From Aulosira sp. FACHB-615 (GTDB lineage: Bacteria > Cyanobacteriota > Cyanobacteriia > Cyanobacteriales > Nostocaceae): a stretch of 64,000 nt of DNA. The notes beneath the pieces are model-generated. The model did no database searches. It worked only from the letters and a program-made list of their open reading frames with translations, and was not told the origin of the DNA. Positions 34,201 through 41,888 of this stretch are shown here, piece after piece (within the stretch, counting starts at the first letter, position 1; each line of letters opens with the position of its first letter). Made by a program: the position numbers and the translations under genes. The stretch lies in contig NZ_JACJSE010000004.1 in the NCBI RefSeq assembly GCF_014698045.1, forward strand, positions 496,001 to 560,000, written 5' to 3'.

Positions 34201-35139
34201 ATCAAATACTGGACGCGCCCAACCCAAAACTACACCCGCACCCGCTTTCACTAAAGCCTCCGCCATTGAAGGGACTGTTCCTTGGTTGGCAATTTGCCCA
34301 GTATGACAGCCAGAGAGAAACACCACACGCGGAAAACGATTTTGAAAAGCTTTTGCTAAATCATCAACGGTAGTAAATTCTACTTTTCCTTCATCATCTT
34401 CTGTGATGAAGCAGGGAGTATAATCCTTAATTTTGCGACCTTTAGGCAGATAACGCCCTAACTCTGCTTCTGTAAAAATTACCCCGTGTCCCGTCAAATG
34501 GAACACATCAAAATAATCTTTTGCCTCTGACTGAACTAAATTCCCCAATTCAATAACGGAGCCACTTTCCTCGACAATCAAAGCTAAACGCTGTTCTTTC
34601 GTCGCTGTGAGGATATTCTTTTCTTCTTCCTCAAATTGTAGCGGTACAATACCAGGATGTTCTGGTGAAGTCGCCATAAACAACAGCCGCAACGGCCGAT
34701 TTTGGACATCCAAAACACTAGTATTTCTTTGCTGCACAGTCCGCACAGGTACGGGTGCATTATGTCTTTGCAGTAAAAACACTGTGCCATCATGTAACAA
34801 TTCCCAAGGCAAATGTGCCAAGCCTAACGCCACTTTCTGCGTTTGGGGGTTTAAACTTTGTGCTTCACTGGTTTGAATTAAATCTAAATATATGCGCCCT
34901 TCATCTGTCTCATCTAACGCCCTCCTTAGCCATCCTTCCTTACCATCCAGCCAAGAATACAGTTCACGCCCAATATTCCGCAATTGTGCGGTGTCATCCA
35001 GTTTTTGAGAGTAATATTTTTCTTCACACAGATTAATTAAACTGGCTAACTTATCAGCATCTAGACGGCGTGTACCGTAATTGCAGCGCAATTCAAAAGT
35101 TTGGTTTTGGCTAAGAGCAAAGGTGAAGGTGAAAGCCAC
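31270..35139 (-). CDS. CHAT protease - STAND NTPase - TPR protein
   Basis: A 1289-residue multidomain protein. Residues about 100-365 are a CHAT caspase-like peptidase with catalytic His218 in HLTGHG and Cys278 in LSGCHTG. Residues about 400-690 are an NB-ARC/STAND NTPase (GRRKAL at 406, Walker A GMGGLGKS at 430-437, Walker B LLVLDDFE at 513-520, then a helical domain). Residues 688-756 are a repeat-derived insert (SHSQVEV units). Residues about 840-1115 are TPR-type helical repeats, several nearly identical. This is the build of bacterial NLR-like sensors in which ligand binding by the repeats releases a protease. The trigger and substrate are unknown. It is flanked by matching palindromes and followed upstream by a VapBC pair on the other strand. 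Confidence 0.88.
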   Translation of the reverse strand: MAFTFTFALSQNQTFELRCNYGTRRLDADKLASLINLCEEKYYSQKLDDTAQLRNIGRELYSWLDGKEGWLRRALDETDEGRIYLDLIQTSEAQSLNPQTQKVALGLAHLPWELLHDGTVFLLQRHNAPVPVRTVQQRNTSVLDVQNRPLRLLFMATSPEHPGIVPLQFEEEEKNILTATKEQRLALIVEESGSVIELGNLVQSEAKDYFDVFHLTGHGVIFTEAELGRYLPKGRKIKDYTPCFITEDDEGKVEFTTVDDLAKAFQNRFPRVVFLSGCHTGQIANQGTVPSMAEALVKAGAGVVLGWARPVFDRTGIIAAQALYHALATGATVEDAVKAAQQEMIAKERSDWHLLRIYRDSRAIGELVTPLNTKKREKLKFTPPESEFLDENNIVKVASHGEFVGRRKALQRGMRALKQTSDDIGVFIAGMGGLGKSSLAARLCTRVQAQRPNFERVVLIGVVDEVGLINKLASKYERFAGVPALLNQPGISFKGRLQNFFEAIEDEHDKPVLLVLDDFEQNIPQENVADGSLRMTTAAYDVLAALCAALAENQAESRLIVTCRYLEENTLPPHRLHLEKLAAMGEADINKIYWQLDGDVRLQVKKQRLLKIADGNPRLLKWLVEVVQLPDVAEEELLTKLEGVQLKFRENILAETLLNALEDEEKKFLAQLSVFRLPVTIDIINSVCSLRLRSVSHSQVEVSHSQVEVSHSQVEVSQSQVEVSHSQVEVNSPFPTPRLLSEVEVNSLVTERSRSTLPKLISLSLVESGTTYAKQTPEYRVTTILAPLLQPLLTEEEWQTTQKAATQIIYRSWWEELDNKNEEQAREIVRLAVLAEEKEIAVSVGDNIANYWVNNSRYIEAWELCQEILQLGEDYRILGTIARAEVVLGFVKEALTHYERALELCPEDDLTKKATILNNMASLVAQQGNIFGAIGFFQQSGKIFDRINDVKGKAATLHEIARLTAQQGDIPGALTSFQQSLYIKECIHDLQGKAATLHEIARLTAQQGNIPTALTQFQQSFEIFESIHDLQGKATTLHEMARLTAQQGDIPGALTQFQQCFEIFDSIHDLHNKTATLHEIALLKAKQGDITSALTLLHQSEKIYESINYVQGKAATLNSMAYCERKRGDKAKQLELNLQAAQILGQVHAYVDLFTTLGNLGVTDETKGVIYLAQAVWLCLRISTPLADTVTTINSMYKLLRADDKMKALLGAVAMFLCQVRGDQHPQLEELKQRSFDILASAATAQGIEPQAFDAWFVQQRLNDPNYFIPRLVQLLEAIVGDEWLFERF
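31840..32330. repeat. 120-base TPR-coding tandem repeats
   Basis: About four to five direct units of roughly 120 bases (40 residues) with nearly the same sequence, each encoding LHEIARLTAQQGDIPGALT followed by FQQS..I.DLQGKAAT. The similarity at DNA level is much higher than usual for TPRs, which points to recent duplication or gene conversion. Confidence 0.85.
32868..33080. repeat. 21-bp tandem repeat and CTERSRS modules inside the CHAT gene
   Basis: Five copies of a 21-base unit (TTCGACTTGGCTGTGGCTCA-type) at about 32953-33060, read as SHSQVEV. They are flanked by ACTTCGGCTGCGCTCAGTAA and GAGCGAAGTCGAAGTGAG modules. All remain in frame. Confidence 0.9.
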
Positions 35140-35222
35140 GGTTACTTAAGTAGTGACTATAGTTACTGTTGCTATGATATCGCGCGATTTTGGAAAGTTG
35201 CAGCAGAATATTGTAAAAACTA

Positions 35223-35255
35223 AGATCCCCGACTTCTTAAAGAAGTCGGGGATCT
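35223..35255. repeat. 33-bp palindrome upstream of the CHAT gene
   Basis: AGATCCCCGACTTCTT, one A, then the exact complement; differs from the 31229-31261 copy only at the central base. It lies 84 bases before the CHAT start and 83 bases before the VapB-like start. Confidence 0.9.
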
Positions 35256-35337
35256 CAATCTGAATTTATGTCAAAATATGAAAATAAGACAAATTACAAT
35301 AAAAATTTCCTCACTCTACATAATTGGGAAAAACTTT

Positions 35338-35712
35338 ATGACTACTAATTTAAACAACAATGAAGTAAATAACTTATCCAAACTCAATTATTCTGTATTA
35401 ATAGAAGCAAAAAACAATGGATATCAAGCCACAGTTTGGGGTTTACCAGACTGTCAGGTATTTGCAGCCACGCGGGAAGATGCACTAAATAATTTACATA
35501 CACTGGTGAATAGTCGCTTAAAAAATGTCGAAATAGTTACTCAAGAAATAGAAACACCTTCAGAACATCCTTGGATGAAATTTGCAGGAATGTTTAAAGA
35601 TGACCCACAATTTGATGATATGCTGGCAAATATCGAAGCATATCGACGCGAATTAGATGCAGAAATGGCAGAATATTACCGCCAATTGGATGCAGAACAA
35701 GGCAAAGAATAA
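35338..35712 (+). CDS. HicB-like antitoxin of a VapC toxin
   Basis: A 124-residue protein if started at ATG 35338, which has GGGA upstream and gives a normal N-terminus (MTTNLNNNEVNN); an in-frame ATG at 35278 is less likely. The segment LNYSVLIEAKNNGYQATVWG followed by LPDCQVFAATREDALNNLHT is a HicB-like alpha-beta fold. The acidic helical tail (ELDAEMAEYYRQLDAEQGKE) probably wraps the toxin. The stop codon overlaps the toxin ATG by one base (TAATG), so the two are coupled. Confidence 0.8.
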   Translation: MTTNLNNNEVNNLSKLNYSVLIEAKNNGYQATVWGLPDCQVFAATREDALNNLHTLVNSRLKNVEIVTQEIETPSEHPWMKFAGMFKDDPQFDDMLANIEAYRRELDAEMAEYYRQLDAEQGKE

Positions 35713-36137
35713 TGAGTTTGTGGATATTAGATACTGATTCTGTTTCGCTTTTCCAAAATGGACATCCTCTTGTTAGCCAGCGTGTGAGTCAAATTGCTCC
35801 TGACAATATAGCCGTGACAATTATTACTTTTGAAGAACAAATTCGCGGTAGATTTAATGTCATTAGGCAAACTAATTCTTTAGATAAATTAGTAATTGCA
35901 TACTCCAAGCTACAAGCAACATACAATTATTTTAATAGTATTAACTTACTTACCTTTACCCAAGAAGCTGCTAATTGTTACGCGCGATTTTTGCAGCAAA
36001 AAATTCGGATTGGTACACAAGATTTAAGAATCGCCGCAATTGTAATTGCGAATGATGCGATTTTAGTAACGCGAAATCAGCGTGATTTTTGCCGTGTCCC
36101 TGGGTTACGATTTGAAGATTGGACATTGGGAAATTAG
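35712..36137 (+). CDS. VapC-type PIN-domain toxin
   Basis: A 141-residue PIN ribonuclease: LWILDTDSVSLFQNG (D7/D9), the acidic residue in TIITFEEQIRG, GTQDLRIAAIVIANDAILVT and NQRDFCRVPGLRFEDW. All catalytic acids are present and the frame is intact, in contrast to the broken vapC at 17.4 kb. It is translationally coupled to the antitoxin upstream. Cuts RNA, probably tRNA or rRNA as in other VapCs; the specific target is not known. Confidence 0.9.
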   Translation: MSLWILDTDSVSLFQNGHPLVSQRVSQIAPDNIAVTIITFEEQIRGRFNVIRQTNSLDKLVIAYSKLQATYNYFNSINLLTFTQEAANCYARFLQQKIRIGTQDLRIAAIVIANDAILVTRNQRDFCRVPGLRFEDWTLGN

Positions 36138-36203
36138 TGCGATCGCACTAATTCATCAATTTACACCGAATGCGATCGCTTCCGCTACATCTCCTCAGTC
36201 ATT

Positions 36204-36225
36204 AAAAAAACCCCCAATGGGGGTT
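36204..36225 (-). terminator. Rho-independent terminator of the cox operon
   Basis: On the minus strand AACCCCC-ATT-GGGGGTT followed by a run of T. It lies 47 bases after the ctaE stop, and also follows the VapC gene on the plus strand, where a shorter T-run is present. Confidence 0.85.
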
Positions 36226-36271
36226 GATTTTTAAGTTATTCGCGTGGAGTGAACAACTTGCTAATTAATAC

Positions 36272-36895
36272 CTACAGAAGATACAGCAATCCGAATAAAA
36301 TAATCCAGATTACGTCTACAAAGTGCCAGTAGATTTCTGCGGCTTCAATACCGAAGTGTTTTTCATTACTATAATGGCCGGGAACGCGCGATCGCCACAA
36401 CACTGCCAAAATTGCTAAAACACCGATAGTAACGTGCAGTCCGTGGAAACCAGTCAACACATAAAAAGAACTGGCGAATAAATTGGTGGTTAAACCAAAT
36501 TCTAGGTGCATATATTCATATACCTGCCCCGCCAAGAAAATCGCCCCCATTGCGGCGGTGATAGCTAACCAAATTCGCGCACCTTTGGCATCATTCTTTT
36601 TAATCGCCGTATCAGCATTGTGCATCACAAAACTGCTGGCAATTAGATTAACGGTGTTGACTCCAGGCAGCAATAATTCTAACTCTGGAGTACCCGCCGG
36701 CGGCCACACAGGTAAAGTGGAACGAAAAGCTAAATAGGCCCCAAACAAGCCCATAAAAATCATCCCTTCAGCCACCAAGAAAACAAACAAACCAAACAAG
36801 CGATGATCTGGATGTGCTTCGTGATGATCAACTGTGGCTGCACTGTGATGATGATTAAGTTCGGTTTTAGCTGGGTCAATGGTTTGACTTTGCAT
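36272..36895 (-). CDS. ctaE: Cytochrome c oxidase subunit III
   Basis: The third subunit of the aa3-type respiratory oxidase, 207 residues with five or more transmembrane segments. Family features include FGLFVFLVAEGMIFMGLFGA, FLAGQVYEYMHL, TGFHGLHVTIGV and the terminal YWHFVDVIWIILFGLLYLL. It is the last gene of the leftward ctaC-ctaD-ctaE operon, although 269 bases containing a MITE separate it from ctaD. Confidence 0.95.
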   Translation of the reverse strand: MQSQTIDPAKTELNHHHSAATVDHHEAHPDHRLFGLFVFLVAEGMIFMGLFGAYLAFRSTLPVWPPAGTPELELLLPGVNTVNLIASSFVMHNADTAIKKNDAKGARIWLAITAAMGAIFLAGQVYEYMHLEFGLTTNLFASSFYVLTGFHGLHVTIGVLAILAVLWRSRVPGHYSNEKHFGIEAAEIYWHFVDVIWIILFGLLYLL

Positions 36896-36993
36896 GAATT
36901 TTTATAAAGTGTGAAGTGTGAAGTATGAAGTATGAAAAATGCAGTTTGGCTAAGAGCTAGGAAATTGTGAGCGTGAGACTGCTAAGAACATTG

Positions 36994-37090
36994 GAATTAC
37001 CCCACCCTAACCCTCCCCTTGGAAAGGGGAGGGAACTAGAGTTCTCTTAATCCCCCCTTTATAAGGGGGGATTAAGGGGGGTAATTCGAC
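36994..37090. mobile_element. MITE-like element between ctaD and ctaE
   Basis: AATTACCCCACCCTAACCCTCCCC on the left (24 bases in the sequence; key part AATTACCCCACCC) and GGGGGGTAATTCGACTTATA on the right, with CCTTGGAAAGGGGAGGG and CCCCCCTTTATAAGGGGGG hairpins. It aligns with the element at 22842-22977. Its position inside the cox operon could cause partial termination. Confidence 0.75.
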
Positions 37091-37164
37091 TTATATGTAC
37101 AGCGTATTGGAAAATACCCAGTAAAAATCCTCATCCCTAGCCCTTAGCCTCTAGTCCCTAGCCT

Positions 37165-38925
37165 CTAATCCCTAGTCCCAGAAACACGCTGTTCCAAGTC
37201 AGACTCAATGGTGGGATATGGCTCATCAGGATCAGCACGGAGTACTGAGTTGGGGCCAGCCGATAATAAAGGATTGGGATCGGATAATGGCACACCTTCG
37301 GCCGCTCTTTCTAAGCCGTAGTCGTAAGGCCCTGTAGCCAATACGGGGTATCCCTCAAAATTTTCAATTGCTGGTGGGGAAGTTGTCATCCACTCTAGGG
37401 TAAGCGCCCGCCAAGGATTATTACCAGCCTTCTCGCCATACAACCAACTCCAAATCACATTAATAATGAATGGAAAGGTGGAAACAGCAAGTATGTAAGC
37501 GCCATAAGTACAAATTTCATTCAGCAGCGTGAATTTGGGGTCATACTGAGCGACGCGGCGGTTCATCCCCATCATCCCTAGCTTGTGCATCGGTAAGAAG
37601 GTCATATTTAGACCCACAATGGTCAGTGCAAAATGCACCTGACCCCAAAATTCGTTGACCATTCGTCCCGTCATCTTCGGGAACCAGTGATAAATAGCGG
37701 CAAAAATCCCCAACACGCTACCACCAAACAAAACATAGTGGAGGTGCGCCACGACAAAATAAGTATCGTGAACGTGAATATCAAAGGGTACAGCCGCCAA
37801 CATTACACCACTGATACCACCAATTACGAAGGTACCAACAAAACCAATGGCAAATAGCATAGCGGAGTTGAGTTGGATTTTACCGCCCCACATGGTTGCT
37901 AACCAACTGAAAATTTTGATCCCTGTGGGTACAGCGATGATCATCGTCGTGATCATAAAGAACATCCGCAACCAACCGGGAATACCACTGGTAAACATGT
38001 GGTGCGCCCAAACTATCAGTCCCAAAAAGCTAATTGCCAGGGATGAGTAGGCGATCGCTTTATAACCGAAAATTGGTTTACGAGAATGTACGGGGATAAT
38101 CTCAGAAATTGCCCCAAAGAAAGGCAAAATCATGATGTATACCGCCGGATGGGAGTAAAACCAGAACATGTGCTGGTAAACTACTGGATCACCGCCACCA
38201 GTCGGGTTAAAAAATGTTGTCCCTGCTAATAAGTCAAAGGCCAGCAAAATCAAACCGGCGGCTAAAACAGGAGTTGACATCAACACCAGTGCTGATGTCG
38301 CAAACATCGCCCAACAAAACAAGGGCATTTGATGTACTCCCATCCCTGGAGTCCGCATCTTGATTAGGGTGACGAGAAAATTAATCGCCCCCAAAATCGA
38401 TGATGTACCCAGCAACAGCACACTCATAATCCAAATCCCTTCACCCACCTGGCCTGTCACCAAGCTCAGAGGCGGGTAGGAAGTCCAACCAGCATCCGGC
38501 GCATCGCCTACAGCTAAACTCGCCACCAGCATTAAACCCCCAACAGGGATCATCCAAAAAGCCACAGCATTCAATCTGGGGAATGCCATATCCTTAGCCC
38601 CAATCATCAGGGGAATCAAATAATTGGCAAACCCCGCACCCGCCGGCACAATCCACAAGAAAATCATGATTGTGGCGTGCAGTGTAAATAAACTGTTATA
38701 TACTTCTGGTGTGACAAAATCGACTTCTGGCGTACGTAGTTCTGTCCTTACCAAATCAGCTAAAACACCACCAATGCAGTAAAAAATGAAGGAAGTGACT
38801 AGGTATTGAATCCCAATCACCTTATGATCTGTGCTGAAACTAAAGTAGTCTCGCAATTTTCGCTTCCCTGGCTCATCAATCAGCACCGGGCTATTGGCAG
38901 TTTCTTGTATTTGGGCTTGTGTCAT
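37165..38925 (-). CDS. ctaD: Cytochrome c oxidase subunit I, A2-type
   Basis: Heme-copper catalytic subunit, 586 residues with twelve transmembrane helices. It carries the heme a/a3 and CuB ligands: LHATIMIFLW (first heme a His), FWFYSHPAVYIMILPFFG, WAHHMFTSG (CuB histidines) and HDTYFVVAHLHYVL. The helix VI motif is YSHPAVY, so the D-channel glutamate is replaced by Tyr-Ser. This defines the A2 subfamily of type A oxidases. It reduces oxygen to water with electrons from cytochrome c6 or plastocyanin in thylakoid or cytoplasmic membranes. It is 78 bases downstream of ctaC. Confidence 0.96.
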   Translation of the reverse strand: MTQAQIQETANSPVLIDEPGKRKLRDYFSFSTDHKVIGIQYLVTSFIFYCIGGVLADLVRTELRTPEVDFVTPEVYNSLFTLHATIMIFLWIVPAGAGFANYLIPLMIGAKDMAFPRLNAVAFWMIPVGGLMLVASLAVGDAPDAGWTSYPPLSLVTGQVGEGIWIMSVLLLGTSSILGAINFLVTLIKMRTPGMGVHQMPLFCWAMFATSALVLMSTPVLAAGLILLAFDLLAGTTFFNPTGGGDPVVYQHMFWFYSHPAVYIMILPFFGAISEIIPVHSRKPIFGYKAIAYSSLAISFLGLIVWAHHMFTSGIPGWLRMFFMITTMIIAVPTGIKIFSWLATMWGGKIQLNSAMLFAIGFVGTFVIGGISGVMLAAVPFDIHVHDTYFVVAHLHYVLFGGSVLGIFAAIYHWFPKMTGRMVNEFWGQVHFALTIVGLNMTFLPMHKLGMMGMNRRVAQYDPKFTLLNEICTYGAYILAVSTFPFIINVIWSWLYGEKAGNNPWRALTLEWMTTSPPAIENFEGYPVLATGPYDYGLERAAEGVPLSDPNPLLSAGPNSVLRADPDEPYPTIESDLEQRVSGTRD

Positions 38926-39003
38926 AGGAGTTAGTTGTTCAGTTATCAGTTATCAGTTGTCAGTTATCAGCCTGTTTACTGATCACTGTTGACTGTTGAC
39001 TGA

Positions 39004-40074
39004 CTAATGGTGAATTTGATGTAAAGTTTCTGGCTTAATTCCCATTTCTTTGATATATGGGGCGAGAAATTCGTCGGGAGTCAGATTTGCCGGATTCACA
39101 GCAATGGCTTGATTCATGGTTTCATGACTTGCCACCAACTGCTCTTGCATCCATTTGTCAAAATTCTCTTGACTTTCTACAACTACTTGGGTTCGCATCG
39201 CGCCGTGGTAGGGGCCACAAAGTTCTGCACAAATCAGGGCATAATCGCCGACTGTTTTGGGTGTAAAGCGAATTTCGCTTTGTCTACCAGGGATCGCATC
39301 TTGTTTCACGCGGAACTCTGGCACCCAAAAGGCATGAATCACATCGTTAGCGGTCATATTGACCTGCACTTCCCGCCCAATGGGAACGTGTAACTCCCCT
39401 GTGGTCACTCCGGTGTCTGGATAGGTAAAAATCCAGGCATATTGCAGACCTGTGACATTGACAATTAAACTCGCTGGCTGACCTGCTTTGTCAGGACTAG
39501 CCCCCAAAGTTGGAGCCACACTACCAACACCAGGAGCATCAACCTTTTGGGGAATTTGATCAGCATTGCGGACGGCGGCGGTGGCTGGGTCTTGCATCGC
39601 CTCATCAGATTTTGCTTGATTGAGGTTGGCAGGAGCTTCTGTTAAAGTAGCAGCGAGAGCGGCTCCTGGCATATTCATCGAACTTTGATTCATCGGCGCT
39701 TCGTGAACAGCGTGGGGATCGAAGCCACCGATGTCGTTATAAACTTCAAAGCTATAAACAGAAATACCGATGACGATAATGGCGGGGATCGCCGTCCAGA
39801 GGATTTCTAGCGGGACGTTACCTTCCACTGGTGGCCCGTCTCCTTGATCACCAGGACGGCGACGATATTTAATTACAGAGTAGATTAAAGCACCTTCAAC
39901 AAGCAAAAATATACCGACGGAAACGGTCATCATCGAGTTAAATAAACCATCAATTAAGACGGCTTCATCTGAGGCTGCTGTTGGCAACAGACCGTGATTC
40001 TGACCGTACCAAAGACTGGCTAACGTCAACCCGATGCCAATCAGTAATGTCCAGATGGAACTTGGAATTTTCAC
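39004..40074 (-). CDS. ctaC: Cytochrome c oxidase subunit II
   Basis: The CuA subunit, 356 residues. Two N-terminal transmembrane helices (about 8-28 and 45-70) are followed by a cupredoxin domain with the complete CuA site: HAFWVPEFRVKQD (His) and CAELCGPYHGAM (Cys, Glu, Cys, His, Met). Between them there is a low-complexity insert of about 70 residues (about 130-205; MNMPGAALAATLTEAPANLN), probably an extended loop on the lumenal or periplasmic side. It is the first gene of ctaC-ctaD-ctaE. Divergent from ctaA. Confidence 0.95.
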   Translation of the reverse strand: MKIPSSIWTLLIGIGLTLASLWYGQNHGLLPTAASDEAVLIDGLFNSMMTVSVGIFLLVEGALIYSVIKYRRRPGDQGDGPPVEGNVPLEILWTAIPAIIVIGISVYSFEVYNDIGGFDPHAVHEAPMNQSSMNMPGAALAATLTEAPANLNQAKSDEAMQDPATAAVRNADQIPQKVDAPGVGSVAPTLGASPDKAGQPASLIVNVTGLQYAWIFTYPDTGVTTGELHVPIGREVQVNMTANDVIHAFWVPEFRVKQDAIPGRQSEIRFTPKTVGDYALICAELCGPYHGAMRTQVVVESQENFDKWMQEQLVASHETMNQAIAVNPANLTPDEFLAPYIKEMGIKPETLHQIHH

Positions 40075-40481
40075 GGCTTACCTAGAATTAATTGACTACG
40101 TTTTTTTAAAGCTGCCCACTTACTAAGGTAGTCTAGGCTATTAAACAAAAAGCCAAATGGTCTGAAATTTTTATTAATTTTTTCAGCCACTTTCCTATTT
40201 CTGAGTAAAAGAGATTTATTAGATACTGACAAGGATAAATAGTAATTACTGGAAAAATTTAAGAAAAACTTTAGGTTAGTAAAATTGTTTGTCAACTGTC
40301 TATTACACACATCTTAAAAAATACCTAAAGCTTCAGACTAAAACCATCTGAAGTGATTCAAAGTAATAGGTGAAACTCCATCTCGAAACCAAGTTGTATA
40401 CGCTAGGGTGGAGATGGGTTGGTACGGAAAAATTAAAAATTTTAAGAGAGCTACTACCAAGATCGGCAGAAGGAATCGTTC
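40075..40481. promoter_or_regulatory. Divergent promoter region between ctaC and ctaA
   Basis: About 400 bases that must hold the opposite promoters of the oxidase operon and of the heme A synthesis genes. An 79-codon open frame here has no coding character. I could not identify a specific regulator site with confidence. Confidence 0.5.
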
Positions 40482-41438
40482 ATGAACGAATTTGTCCTAA
40501 AACAACAAAATGATGCGGCAATTGAGCAGCAAAAGCCAAAAGAAATGATTCGTCGCTTGGTGTGGCGTATGGCTATAGCCACGTTGATTTTAATGGCTAT
40601 TGGCTCTGCCACCCGTGTAATGAATGCCGGACTTGCTTGCCCAGACTGGCCCCTATGCTACGGGGAACTAGTACCAGCCAAACAAATGAATCTCCAAGTG
40701 TTTTTGGAGTGGTTTCACCGATTGGATGCAAGCTTGATTGGTGTAAGCGCGATCGCACTTGCTGGTTTATCTTGGTGGCACCGTCGTTCTTTGCCTGTCT
40801 GGTTGCCTTGGGCTGCAAGCTTCGCCCTGTTTTTAATCGTGTTTCAAGGCATCTTAGGCGGACTCACAGTCACCGAATTGCTGCGGTTTGATATCGTTAC
40901 CGCCCACTTGGGAACAGCACTGTTATTTTTCACCACCCTACTAGTCGTCGGTACGGCTATAGCTCCATATCAGGGAACTGGCAATGTCGGTAAGTTGCCC
41001 TGGATTGGTTTAGCGGCGGCTATTTTGGTGTACGTGCAGAGTGTACTGGGTGCGGTTGTGGGTTCTCGCTGGGCGCTACATCAATGCTTTGGTACGGCTG
41101 AACTCTGCTCTGTGATGTACAGCCATATTTTTGGTTTAGTCCCGCCAACCGTCGCCACCTTAGCCGTAGTGTTAATTTCCTGGCGCACACCAGCCCTCCA
41201 TCCCGCTTTGCGGCGACTGGCAAACATGGCTGGTGGTTTGTTAGTTTTACAAATTTTGTTGGGAGTTGCTACTTTTCGCTTGCATTTGCAAGTCGAGCCG
41301 TTAACTGTCTCTCATCAAGCTGTAGGTGCGGCTTTGTTGGGTACTTTGGTGGGTTTTACGGTTCTAGCATTGCGTGACTGGGCTGCTAATCGTGAAATCA
41401 GCAGTTTGTCTAACCCAGCTATCAGCTCAAATCCCTAA
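40482..41438 (+). CDS. ctaA: Heme A synthase (COX15/CtaA family)
   Basis: Converts heme O to heme A for the aa3 oxidase. 318 residues, eight transmembrane segments in two four-helix halves. Conserved histidines appear in EWFHRLDASL, TAHLGTALLF, HQCFG-region and VSHQAVGAALLG. The motif ATRVMNAGLACPDWPLCYGE is typical of cyanobacterial CtaA. Divergent from the oxidase operon. ctaB follows in the same direction after 450 bases that contain a MITE. Confidence 0.94.
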   Translation: MNEFVLKQQNDAAIEQQKPKEMIRRLVWRMAIATLILMAIGSATRVMNAGLACPDWPLCYGELVPAKQMNLQVFLEWFHRLDASLIGVSAIALAGLSWWHRRSLPVWLPWAASFALFLIVFQGILGGLTVTELLRFDIVTAHLGTALLFFTTLLVVGTAIAPYQGTGNVGKLPWIGLAAAILVYVQSVLGAVVGSRWALHQCFGTAELCSVMYSHIFGLVPPTVATLAVVLISWRTPALHPALRRLANMAGGLLVLQILLGVATFRLHLQVEPLTVSHQAVGAALLGTLVGFTVLALRDWAANREISSLSNPAISSNP

Positions 41439-41550
41439 ATTAACCTTTTGGGGATAAACTGATGCGATCGCTACGATGACTCTTGACTAATGGTGATAGG
41501 ACATTAGCCATGAGTCATTTACCAATTCACTGCATCTCCAGTAACTAGTA

Positions 41551-41724
41551 GGACTTACGCACAAAGATTATTCGTGGAGATTGGGTGTAAGGGTGAAAGG
41601 GTTTGGGGCTTCGCCGTGAGCGTCAGCCGAACGGTGTAAGGATTTTGAATAAGTACACCCCCATACCCGTGAACCCCTACACCCTCGCCAAAACCCTTGA
41701 TTTTTCGTTTTGATGCCTAAGTCC
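41551..41724. mobile_element. GGACTTACGC-type MITE between ctaA and ctaB
   Basis: Starts GGACTTACGCACAAAGATTA and ends TTTTTCGTTTTGATGCCTAAGTCC... (last 20 bases: TCGTTTTGATGCCTAAGTCC). The inverted ends are flanked by TA on both sides, with ACTAG repeated just outside, consistent with insertion at a TA by an IS630/Tc1-type transposase. It contains the nested GCTTCGCCGTGAGCGTCAGC module, which is absent from the 50.2 kb copy. Confidence 0.8.
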
Positions 41725-41888
41725 TAACTAGCACTGGTGAAAGTCTACAGATACTTGGCTGTGCTGAAGTTTCTCAACCACTAGCAACTTTTGGCGCTTC
41801 AAACAGAGAAACGGCAAGGTTAAAGATTCTCACCCAACCAAGCCAAGACTAGACACACATTGTTGACAATTAAGGAAATAGAACCAAG

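Noticed and set aside
40071..40310. 79-codon minus-strand frame upstream of ctaC
   Set aside because: Overlaps the promoter region, composition is not coding-like, no family resemblance.
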